Source of the DNA: an uncultured Collinsella sp.
GTDB taxonomy: Bacteria; Actinomycetota; Coriobacteriia; Coriobacteriales; Coriobacteriaceae
Assembly: GCA_902495265.1 (NCBI GenBank)
Contig: CABUWR010000016.1
Location: forward strand, 1-13,233
Reading direction: 5' to 3'
Length of the DNA stretch: 13,233 nt
Shown: piece after piece, positions 5,847 through 13,120 of the stretch
Layout: every line of letters starts with the position of its first letter
Numbering within the stretch: position 1 is the stretch's first letter
Program-made: the position numbers and the translations under genes
The notes under the pieces: generated by a model
What the model saw: the letters and a program-made list of their open reading frames with translations, nothing else
Told to the model about the DNA's origin: nothing
Database searches by the model: none

Positions 5847-8147
5847 ATGTTCGCTGCCGCCATCTCGCTCGTCGGTCTTGCGGCGACCGTCTACCTTGTC
5901 TTGCGCGAGGCCAAGGCCATTCGCGCTCAGTCGGGCACCGTCACCAAGGGCGCCTTCGCCTGGAGCGTCGCCTTTGGCCTGTTCCAGCTCTTTTTGACCG
6001 TCTGGGGCGCTATTGGCCTCGTCGCACAAAACGAGCCGCTCGCCTTTGTGATGCTCATCCTGACCAACGCCATCCTCACCGGCTGCGCCTGGGCCAGCAT
6101 CGCCCGCGATCGCATCGCCCCGCGCGTCTTTGCGTTCGCCAAGCCCGACGCCCCCGCCCCCACCGGCAAGCTCGCCCGCCTGCGCGGCGCCTTTGTGGGC
6201 AAACCACTCGTCGCCGCCGTCCTGTGCCTGCTGCTCGCCGGCGTCTTTGCGCTGCTGGGCATGGAGGTCTCGTCCAACCACGACTTTACCTGGGTCTACC
6301 CCCTGTGCATCCTGCTCGAGTGGGCCATCATCACCGTGCTCATGGTCGGCCTGTTCTTCCTGTTCCAGCGCCACGGCGCAGCTCCCGCGGTCCTGGCCTT
6401 TGCCCTCTTTGTCCTGGGCATTGCCGAGTTCTTCGTCATCACGTTTAAATCCATGCCCATCCAGCCGGGCGACCTTTCGGCCATCTCCACCGCCGCTGCG
6501 GTCGCCGGCACCGGCTACACCTTCTCCATCTCGCTGTTCTGCGTGCTGTCCATGGGCTTTACCGCCATCGCCATGCTGCTATGCGAGTACGCCGGCCTGG
6601 TGGCACCGCACCGTCAGAAGGGCGCCGCCAACGCCAAGCGCATGCTGCTCACCAACCTGCTCGTCGCCGTGCTGTGCCTGGGCGGCGTGACCGCGCACGT
6701 CACGCTTATCGACTACTACAACACCCTCGGCATCACCGTCTACACCTGGCGCCCGCTCGAGAGCTACTGGCGCGAGGGCTACCTGCCCGCTTTCATTAGC
6801 GCAGCGCAGTCCATCAAGCCGCCCAAACCCGCCGACTACTCCGTCGACGATGCCAAGGCCACGCTCAAAAAGTACGCCAAGGCCTACGACAAGTCCGACG
6901 CGGCCAAGAGCGACGAGCGCGCCGCCGCAAAGGAGCAGTTCGACAGCGAGAAGCCCACGGTCATCGCCATCATGAACGAGACCTTCTCGGATCTGTCGAT
7001 CTACCAGAACATGCGCGCCGGCTACGAAGGCCCGCAGTACTTTAAGAACCTGTCCAACTGCCTCAGCCGCGGCAAGCTCTACGTGAGCGCCTACGGCGGC
7101 GGCACCGCCAATACCGAGTTTGAGTTTATGACCGGCAACTCCATGGCCAACCTGGGCTCGGGCGTGTACCCCTACACCATCTACAACATGGAGACGACCG
7201 GGAACTTAGCCGAGCAGTTCAAGTCGCTCGGATATTCCACCACGGCTATGCACCCCAACCACGCCACCAACTGGAACCGCGAGAACGTCTACAAGGACTT
7301 TGGCTTTGACCAGTTCCTGTCCATCAACGACTTCCAGGGCGCCGATACCCTGCGCGGGATGGTGACCGACCAGGCTACCTACGACAAGATTCTTGAGCTG
7401 CTCGACCAGAACGCCGATCCTCAGTTTATCTTCGACGTGACCATGCAGAACCACTCGGGCTACGATACGGGCCTGCTGCCGGTCGACAAGCAGATGCATC
7501 TGAATATCGACACGACCGACCTGGACGCCAAGACCGTCGAGGACGGCACGCTGTCCGATGTCGACGAGTATGTCTCGTGCATCGAGCAGTCCGACCAGGC
7601 ACTGCACTACTTCCTCAATGCTCTGAGCAAGCTCGACCGCAAGGTTGTCGTGGTGTTCTGGGGCGATCACCAGCCGTTCTTCCCGTCCAAGTTCAACGAT
7701 AAGTGGTTTACCAACGAGGACGATGCCACCCACCAGGAGCGCTTGTGGCAGACCGACTACATCATCTGGGCCAACTACGACGTTGCCGGCTGCGACCAGA
7801 CGAGCGAGGTCGACGACCTGTCCACCAACTACCTGTCCACCCAGCTGATGCAGCTGATCGGCGCACCGCTGACCGACTACCAGAAAGCGCACATGACGCT
7901 GCGCGAGTCGCTGCCCGCCATCAACTCGGTCGGCTACGAGGACGCCAGCCTGCGCTGGGCGCTCTCCTCCAACGTCACCGGTGACGACGCCGCCGCAGCA
8001 GCCGCCACCAAGGCGCGCGAGGATTACGCCAAGATGCAGTACTACGAGATGTTCCGCGATGGCAAGAACGTCTATACGGAGCACTTCCAGACCGAGGCCA
8101 ACGAGACCGACCCCAACCTGGCACCGGGTACGACCAAGATCAAGTAG
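5847..8147 (+). CDS. LtaS-type membrane sulfatase-fold phosphoglycerol transferase
   Basis: A 766-residue polytopic enzyme of the LTA synthase / alkaline-phosphatase superfamily. These enzymes transfer glycerol phosphate from phosphatidylglycerol onto a surface glycolipid or lipoglycan. About eight hydrophobic helices fill residues 1-290, followed by a Lys/Ala-rich linker (about 325-365) and an extracellular catalytic domain. Metal and active-site positions aligned by eye with LtaS are E378 in IMNETFSD, the likely nucleophile T420 in GGGTANTEF, H536 in MQNHSGY, and D607/H608 in FWGDHQPF. There is no CxPxR arylsulfatase signature. The frame opens at GTG 5832, but GAGGAG inside that stretch is the ribosome site, so ATG 5847 is chosen. 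The C-terminus carries an Ala-rich, charged extension of about 55 residues. The gene stands alone. I do not know which polymer it makes in this lineage. Confidence 0.9.
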   Translation: MFAAAISLVGLAATVYLVLREAKAIRAQSGTVTKGAFAWSVAFGLFQLFLTVWGAIGLVAQNEPLAFVMLILTNAILTGCAWASIARDRIAPRVFAFAKPDAPAPTGKLARLRGAFVGKPLVAAVLCLLLAGVFALLGMEVSSNHDFTWVYPLCILLEWAIITVLMVGLFFLFQRHGAAPAVLAFALFVLGIAEFFVITFKSMPIQPGDLSAISTAAAVAGTGYTFSISLFCVLSMGFTAIAMLLCEYAGLVAPHRQKGAANAKRMLLTNLLVAVLCLGGVTAHVTLIDYYNTLGITVYTWRPLESYWREGYLPAFISAAQSIKPPKPADYSVDDAKATLKKYAKAYDKSDAAKSDERAAAKEQFDSEKPTVIAIMNETFSDLSIYQNMRAGYEGPQYFKNLSNCLSRGKLYVSAYGGGTANTEFEFMTGNSMANLGSGVYPYTIYNMETTGNLAEQFKSLGYSTTAMHPNHATNWNRENVYKDFGFDQFLSINDFQGADTLRGMVTDQATYDKILELLDQNADPQFIFDVTMQNHSGYDTGLLPVDKQMHLNIDTTDLDAKTVEDGTLSDVDEYVSCIEQSDQALHYFLNALSKLDRKVVVVFWGDHQPFFPSKFNDKWFTNEDDATHQERLWQTDYIIWANYDVAGCDQTSEVDDLSTNYLSTQLMQLIGAPLTDYQKAHMTLRESLPAINSVGYEDASLRWALSSNVTGDDAAAAAATKAREDYAKMQYYEMFRDGKNVYTEHFQTEANETDPNLAPGTTKIK

Positions 8148-8174
8148 CGACTAGCTGCGAATTCATAACTGAAA

Positions 8175-8304
8175 CGTCTGTCCGGGCGGAGGCATATAAG
8201 GTTCCCTGCTCGGACAGTCCTGCGCAAGACGGGGGCCACATTATGTGGCCTTCTTTGCGTGCGGAACTCGCGATGAACCTTACATACCTCCGCCCGGACA
8301 GACG
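8175..8304 (+). mobile_element. MITE-like 130-bp element with 30-bp terminal inverted repeats
   Basis: Positions 8175-8204 and 8275-8304 are inverted copies of each other with 28 of 30 matches (outer end CGTCTGTCCGGGCGGAGG). Between them lies about 70 bp with a GGCCACAT/ATGTGGCC palindrome. There is no coding capacity, and no convincing target-site duplication was found. A second, diverged copy in the opposite orientation occupies 13121-13233. It begins 27 bp after the LtaS-like stop codon. It may be a non-autonomous transposable element or a structured extragenic repeat. Confidence 0.7.
8231..8256 (+). terminator. Hairpin plus T-run after the LtaS-like gene
   Basis: The stem is 8231-8239 with 8245-8253, followed by TTCTTT. 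It matches the GAAGGCCAC hairpins at 8360 and 13172, but the left arm reads GGGGG in place of GAAGG, so pairing survives on the plus strand through two G-U pairs. It is placed to end transcription arriving from the LtaS-like gene, whose stop is 84 nt upstream. Confidence 0.5.
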
Positions 8305-8359
8305 CCTTGTTGTTGGAGCACGGCTTGTCATGGGGGTATCCGCTGAACATATATAAGTC

Positions 8360-8385
8360 GAAGGCCACGTTATGTGGCCTTCTTT
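8360..8385 (+). terminator. Second copy of the GAAGGCCAC hairpin with T-run
   Basis: A perfect 9-bp stem (8360-8368 with 8374-8382) around GTTAT, then TTT. It is the same motif as in the adjacent 130-bp element, repeated about 130 bp further on and immediately before the 46-nt array. It probably acts as a weak terminator on the plus strand. Positions 8305-8359 show nothing recognisable. Confidence 0.45.
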
Positions 8386-8391
8386 GTTTGC

Positions 8392-8560
8392 GGAAAGTGT
8401 GTCCCGGAATTCTTGTCTGGAATGGGATGCAGTTTCCGCTTGGGGCCCGATTGGGAAAGTGCGTCCCGGTCTGGGCGCTCAAACTGGGATGGATTTTCCG
8501 GATGAGGGCTTGACGGAAAATGTGTCCCGTTCCGGGCGCTAATTGTGGGATGCAGTTTCC
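8392..8560 (+). repeat. Left array: three 46-nt imperfect palindromes at 61-62 bp period
   Basis: Units at 8392-8437, 8454-8499 and 8515-8560 are each exactly 46 nt. Each starts GGAAAnTGyGTCCC and ends close to GGGATGCAGTTTCC (the second reads GGGATGGATTTTCC); the second and third share GGGCGCT in the middle. The two ends of a unit are complementary when G-U pairs are allowed, giving a 14-position stem with one or two mismatches. Spacers are 16 and 15 nt and partly alike. The array precedes the end of the surface-protein gene and is not coding. Confidence 0.85.
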
Positions 8561-8584
8561 GCTTGCGGAGTCTCCACTCAACAG

Positions 8585-8623
8585 AAAACCCGGGTGGCCT
8601 GTTTTTTGGCTACCCGGGTTTTT
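8585..8623 (-). terminator. Strong, probably bidirectional terminator of the surface-protein gene
   Basis: A 15-bp GC-rich stem (8585-8599 with 8608-8622; core ACCCGGGT) has one non-Watson-Crick position, which is G-U on the plus strand. T-runs lie on both sides: TTTT at the minus-strand exit and TTTTT on the plus strand. It starts 27 nt beyond the TAG of the surface-protein gene on the minus strand. Confidence 0.85.
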
Positions 8624-8649
8624 GGGTTGTCGATATGTTCGACTGGCTA

Positions 8650-11600
8650 CTAGTGGGTCTTGCGGCGCTTGATCAGCATGATGAGGGCTATCACTACGAG
8701 CGTTGCTCCCGCCGCTGCTGCGGTGGCGACTAGGGCGAATGTTTGGTCGCCGGTGTTTGCGAGGTTCTTCGCTGTGGTCGTAGTCTTGACCTTGGTGTCG
8801 GTCTTAGCTCCGTTGTCGGACTTGGGCTTGTCCGGGTTCGTCGGGGTCTCAGGAGTCTCGGGGTCCTTTGACCCTTCGGAATCGGTTGGGCCGGCGGTGT
8901 TTACCAGCGTATGGTCCAGGAACTTCTTGGCGCCCGCACTTGCCTGTGAGAACAGGCGGCGCGTGCGGATCGGGGTGGCGTTCACCGTTGTGGGCGCCGT
9001 CTCCTCGGCCTCGATATTCACGAGCGTCGTGCCGGTGTCGAGGCCCACGTCGTTGTATCCCACGTGGCAGTAATACTGCGCACCGTCATCGTCTGCGGTC
9101 AGGTCAATCTCGAGCTTTGAGGCCGTTCCAGCCGCGAGGTTGCCATCGGCACCCACGAGCTTAAACTCTGTCTCGCCGCGGCCCTTGCGGTACCACATAT
9201 AGGTCGGTGCCAGCCCTGTTTCGCTATCGTCGGCACCGAGTTGCTTCACATGGCCAATCGCCGAGAGCGTCAGGTGGCTTCCCGCCGTGCGCTCAACCGA
9301 AGAGTCGTATCCAAGATCCGACCCCTCCGCAGCATCCGCCGCAGGTCCGCTCACGGTCATCGTCATGCCATCGGGCATGGTCTTGACCGTGATGATTGCC
9401 GAGCGAATACCTGTTTCGGTCGTGGATCCATTCTTAACGGCGGCGATGGCGAATCGATACTCCGTATTGGGCTGCAGCCCATCCCACTTGAGCGAGGTCT
9501 GCGTGTTGTCGGCAATCTTCCAGCTATTGACGACCGCATCCGCCGCATTGCTCTGCAGCATGCCCACGCCGTAGCTAAAGCCACTCTTGTTTGCGAGTAC
9601 ATCGTCCCAGCTAAACGTAACGCTGGTCGAATCGACGGCGTTTGCCGTAAAGCCCGTCACGGCCGGTGCCTCGGGCATCGCGACATCCTTGACGTCATAG
9701 CCCACGATCCAGAACTGATCGGTGTCCTTGGTGCCGAGTTTGTCGCCCGAGCCGTCCTCGAACTTGTTGACATCCACCGCGTTGACGCCCAGGCGCCACG
9801 CAAAGCCGTACTTATCCTTCGCGGCCTCGGGCAGGTTGTCGACGGTGCCGCCGTATTCGGTCGATTCACTCGAGGAGTTACCCGTAGTAAAGCCGGCGTT
9901 GGCACCAAAGCACAGGCCGCCAAACAACTCGTGCTTTGCGAGCTTCGCGCCCATGACAACGCTGCCGTTCAGCGTAAAGCCGTACTCAAACTCCTGTTCC
10001 TCGCCCTCCTCGACTTCGATGGTCTGCTCAATGCTCGCTCCCGACTGCGCGACGGCGCCGTTAAACCCATCGTGCGTGTAGGCGCGCGTTACGCCAGGCT
10101 TGCCCAGGCCAAAGGAATCCCCAACGGGAGTCTCGCCGTTGAGCGTCGTTTGATAGGTTCCGGGTTCTCCCGACCGGTTGGTCAAAAAGTAGCTGAGCGG
10201 CGTCATATTGTGCTGTTTGGCAATGCGGTCATAGGCCTCGACATTAACGACCGAGGTCTGCGCGCCGAGCGACACGGGCGCCGCCATCACGCCCTTGCCA
10301 CCAGTTTCCTCATTTTCGATCTCATACTCGTAATAGACCATCGGAATCGTGTAGAGCACGGTCTTGTCACCCTCGCCGGCATGCGACTCATAGCTTACGC
10401 TTGCGCTGACCGTGCGCTCGCTCCGGTAGTCATAGCATCCCTCGGCGGCAAAATCGACTGAAGCATTCATCGCGACCAGGGGCGGACCGGTCTGCACCTC
10501 GACGGCAACGCCCAACTCGGCGCCAATGGTATAGCCCTGGGATGTCCCCGTGCCCTTTTCCTCTCCGTATGACGTGCCGCCCAACACCAGATAGCCGTAT
10601 GCCTGCTCCAGATCCTCAACATAGGGCGCATCCTGCAGCACGGCAAGCACGCGCGGGTTGGTATAGACCTTGTAGCGGTCCTTGTACGTGATCTTGACGC
10701 TGTCGTTGTCGACATCGGGCAGCGCGAGCGAGATAAATGTGCCGTAGGTAGTGCCGCGACGGTTGCTCTCGCTAATCACCTGCTCCTCGCCGCGGCGCAC
10801 CTTTCCGTTCTCGTCGAGCGAAAAATGCGAGGCGGTCATCCAATAGTAGTCATCGTTCTTGCGCAGGTCCTCGTCGCGGTGCTTGCCCACCACGGCGATA
10901 AAGCTCTCGTTATAGCGGTCCGAACCCGAGACGCTGCCCGCCTTGACGTCGCTGATCCACACCTGCTCTATACCCTTGTGGTCATGCTTGTTGCTGCTGT
11001 TGTATTGCTGACCGCTCATGCTCATGGTTCCGACCATGGACCCCAAGCCCTGAGCCCCGCTCTGTGCCGTGTTGCAGGCAAAGTCGCGGAACACATCGCC
11101 GCCCACGAGCACCTCGTCGACCGCCAGCTGCTCGGACAGGCCGTCAAGGTTGGCAGTGGCAAGGGCAATAGGCGCCAAGGTGCACGGATAGCGCTTATCC
11201 TGAGCGCTATCCTTCCATGCGCTGTTGGGCACATGCATCAGCCCATAGGAGGCGAGAAGCCCATCTCTGTATTCCTTGCAATCGGAAAGCTTGAACTCGC
11301 CAGACTCCGAGTCAAAATACGCGTAGCGGTACAGCGCGCCGTACAGCCCCTTGCTGCCGTCAGAAGCGCCGTAATCAAAAGCGCTGCGTTGCCAGTCATA
11401 GCCCGCAAGAATAAGGCCCGTGACGGTTTCACCCGTCTTCTTTCCTTCTTCATCGTAGGCGGCAAACGTGCCGAACGTCGCATTCGCAGCGACCATGGTC
11501 TTGCCGTTCGCGGAGAGGGAGATTGCGCCCGCGTCGCCCAGAGCATCGACATGGACGAGCGCACCCTTGGATGCATCCCACGAAAACAGCTCGCAATGCG

Positions 11601-12738
11601 TCGACTTATCAATATTCTTCTTGCCGTAGGGTGCCGAGACCACGATGGCGAGGTCATCGCAAAAATCGCGATCGAGGTCGCCGGCCGCTAGCGAAACGAC
11701 AGGAGCTGACTGAAGCTGTGTCCAGGAGTCGTTCCCGCCCTTGTTGTGCGTGGTGTAGTCCGCGGCGTTACCGGCATCGATCTTGACGACGCTTTGCTTC
11801 CAGTTGCCGCCCTCCAAGTCATACATGTCGACTACAGCCTTGCGCACGCCGTTCTCGTCGACATAGCAGCCCGCGTAGACAAAAAGCTCGTCGACGCCGT
11901 CGCCATCGACATCGCCCGCCTCGACATCAAAGACGGCGTCGTGCTCTTGCAGGTAACCGGCATCCAGGTACTTAAAACGGCCTTCGTACATCATATTAGT
12001 GTTGACCGTCACCGGCAGGTGTGTGTCGAGAGTGCGCGTACGCCCGTTGCTAAACGAGTAGAGGACCAGCTCAACCTTTCCGGCGTATGACTTGCCGTCA
12101 ATCGTCGTGGAGGAACTGTCGCCGTAGGCACGGAGCTCGGCAACGCGGCTCTTTTTGCCCGTGCTGGCGTCGCTGCAGAACTCAACACTCGTGGCGTGAA
12201 TGCCCGAGAAACCGTTGTTGTCGTTGGCGAGTACTGTTGAGGACTCATTGTTGCTTAGGTACGACCAGGTGCCGCCACCGTAGTCGCTATGCTTGTAGAG
12301 ATCGCTGTTCGTATCGAAGTTGTTGACGTTTTGCCAGAACTTTGCGGCGCCCCACACACTTCCATAGCCATCGGTGAGTTTGCTGCTGCCGCCAATGTCA
12401 CCGCGCTCGACGTTCTCGAGCTTGTCGCGCAGAGTGTAGCGATTGCCATGGCTACCGTTAGCTGCCATATAGACCTCGCTGCGCGTGGCAAACGTCGTGG
12501 GGGTATCAGTGGAATAGGGGCCAACGGTATCGGCCGGAATGTCCTCGCTCGTGCCCAGACCCAGGGCTTGATAATCCTGCTCGGTCATATCGGTGATTGC
12601 GGGCGCGTCTGCCGCCTGGACAACCTGGGGCGTGGCCGTGAAGCAGGCGACGCTCGTGGCGATCAACGCAGCAAGCGCCGCCGTCCCAACAAGCGGGATT
12701 TTCGACAGCCTACGGATACGGGGGTGTGGAACGTACAT
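8650..12738 (-). CDS. Large secreted, LANTG-anchored multidomain surface protein
   Basis: A 1362-residue wall protein. The signal peptide has RIRRLSK, a hydrophobic core, and probable cleavage after VQA near residue 42. FG-GAP-like calcium-binding motifs are DVDGDGVDEL (276-285), DLDRDFCDDL (354-363), a weaker one near 530-545, and DVDNDS (675-680), suggesting a beta-propeller. Residues about 735-1015 are Gly/Tyr-rich, probably beta-rich, and match no family I recognise. An FN3 domain (about 1022-1120) and an Ig-like domain (about 1148-1243, with the DGAQYYCHV strand) follow. A Pro/Thr/Lys stalk, LANTG (1326-1330), a membrane helix and an RRKTH tail complete the sortase signal. The frame opens at ATG 12774, but only ATG 12738 has a ribosome site (GAGG, 6 nt away). 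No sortase gene is in view. Adhesion or glycan/protein binding is inferred from architecture. The gene is bracketed by inverted repeat blocks. Confidence 0.9.
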   Translation of the reverse strand: MYVPHPRIRRLSKIPLVGTAALAALIATSVACFTATPQVVQAADAPAITDMTEQDYQALGLGTSEDIPADTVGPYSTDTPTTFATRSEVYMAANGSHGNRYTLRDKLENVERGDIGGSSKLTDGYGSVWGAAKFWQNVNNFDTNSDLYKHSDYGGGTWSYLSNNESSTVLANDNNGFSGIHATSVEFCSDASTGKKSRVAELRAYGDSSSTTIDGKSYAGKVELVLYSFSNGRTRTLDTHLPVTVNTNMMYEGRFKYLDAGYLQEHDAVFDVEAGDVDGDGVDELFVYAGCYVDENGVRKAVVDMYDLEGGNWKQSVVKIDAGNAADYTTHNKGGNDSWTQLQSAPVVSLAAGDLDRDFCDDLAIVVSAPYGKKNIDKSTHCELFSWDASKGALVHVDALGDAGAISLSANGKTMVAANATFGTFAAYDEEGKKTGETVTGLILAGYDWQRSAFDYGASDGSKGLYGALYRYAYFDSESGEFKLSDCKEYRDGLLASYGLMHVPNSAWKDSAQDKRYPCTLAPIALATANLDGLSEQLAVDEVLVGGDVFRDFACNTAQSGAQGLGSMVGTMSMSGQQYNSSNKHDHKGIEQVWISDVKAGSVSGSDRYNESFIAVVGKHRDEDLRKNDDYYWMTASHFSLDENGKVRRGEEQVISESNRRGTTYGTFISLALPDVDNDSVKITYKDRYKVYTNPRVLAVLQDAPYVEDLEQAYGYLVLGGTSYGEEKGTGTSQGYTIGAELGVAVEVQTGPPLVAMNASVDFAAEGCYDYRSERTVSASVSYESHAGEGDKTVLYTIPMVYYEYEIENEETGGKGVMAAPVSLGAQTSVVNVEAYDRIAKQHNMTPLSYFLTNRSGEPGTYQTTLNGETPVGDSFGLGKPGVTRAYTHDGFNGAVAQSGASIEQTIEVEEGEEQEFEYGFTLNGSVVMGAKLAKHELFGGLCFGANAGFTTGNSSSESTEYGGTVDNLPEAAKDKYGFAWRLGVNAVDVNKFEDGSGDKLGTKDTDQFWIVGYDVKDVAMPEAPAVTGFTANAVDSTSVTFSWDDVLANKSGFSYGVGMLQSNAADAVVNSWKIADNTQTSLKWDGLQPNTEYRFAIAAVKNGSTTETGIRSAIITVKTMPDGMTMTVSGPAADAAEGSDLGYDSSVERTAGSHLTLSAIGHVKQLGADDSETGLAPTYMWYRKGRGETEFKLVGADGNLAAGTASKLEIDLTADDDGAQYYCHVGYNDVGLDTGTTLVNIEAEETAPTTVNATPIRTRRLFSQASAGAKKFLDHTLVNTAGPTDSEGSKDPETPETPTNPDKPKSDNGAKTDTKVKTTTTAKNLANTGDQTFALVATAAAAGATLVVIALIMLIKRRKTH

Positions 12739-12768
12739 GAGGGACCTCGCTTTATTCGAGTGGAGTGG

Positions 12769-12841
12769 ACTCATTTTTGCAAATGATACATCCGATGCCC
12801 GATATCACGTGTCTCATTTTCGCCAACGGCGTGTCTCATTT
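12769..12841 (-). promoter_or_regulatory. Putative promoter and phased direct repeats upstream of the surface-protein gene
   Basis: On the minus strand a TATCAT -10 box lies at 12787-12782, about 44 nt before the start codon, with no good -35. Upstream, AAAATGAGACACG occurs twice (12819-12807 and 12841-12829), 22 bp apart. A shorter copy, AAAATGAG, lies at 12777-12770, 42 bp from the first. The repeats occupy roughly -32 to -67, the usual place for activator binding. A CACGTG palindrome at 12805-12810 overlaps the -35 position. Confidence 0.4.
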
Positions 12842-12861
12842 TTGAGAATCCGAGATGCCGC

Positions 12862-13092
12862 GGAAATCTTATCCCAGCTCAAAGGCCATTTTTGGGATGT
12901 ATTTTCCGTCGAGTGCCTCATCGGGAAACTGCATCCCATTTCAAGCGTCGATTCTGGGACGCACTTTCCCTTAGACCCTCAACCGGAAACCGCATCCCAC
13001 TTTGAGCGCAAATTCCGGGATGCATTTTTCGAAAGCCTGCCCATCCGGAAAGCCCGTCCCACTTTGGACGCATCCGGGCACGGAACCATCGA
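12862..13092 (-). repeat. Right array: four 46-nt imperfect palindromes, inverted relative to the left array
   Basis: Units start at 12862, 12924, 12985 and 13047, giving periods of 62, 61 and 62 bp. The first three are exactly 46 nt with GGAAA...ATCCC and GGGAyG...TTTyC ends. The fourth keeps its left arm (GGAAAGCCCGTCCC) but its right arm has decayed. Reverse-complemented, the units and some spacers (GATGAGG motif) match the left array, so the two arrays face each other across the gene. Stretch 12842-12861 and the 13093-13120 gap hold nothing I recognise. Confidence 0.82.
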
Positions 13093-13120
13093 CCTATCAG
13101 GCCTCCCATCAATAAAGATG

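Noticed and set aside
7206..8084. Minus-strand frame of 292 codons within the LtaS-like gene
   Set aside because: Overlaps the catalytic domain entirely and has Val/Gly-rich shadow composition.
5847..8147. Arylsulfatase function
   Set aside because: The CxPxR maturation signature is absent; the Thr nucleophile context and membrane domain fit the LtaS type.
8392..8560. CRISPR array
   Set aside because: Units are full-length imperfect palindromes with 15-16 nt related spacers, only three copies, and no cas genes in the window.
8072..8581. Minus-strand 169-codon frame across the repeats
   Set aside because: Its repeated peptide motifs (CIP, THFP) are translations of the 46-nt array, so it is not a real protein.
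9241..10461. Plus-strand frame of 406 codons within the surface-protein gene
   Set aside because: Antisense to the unassigned central region, without a ribosome site or recognisable domains.
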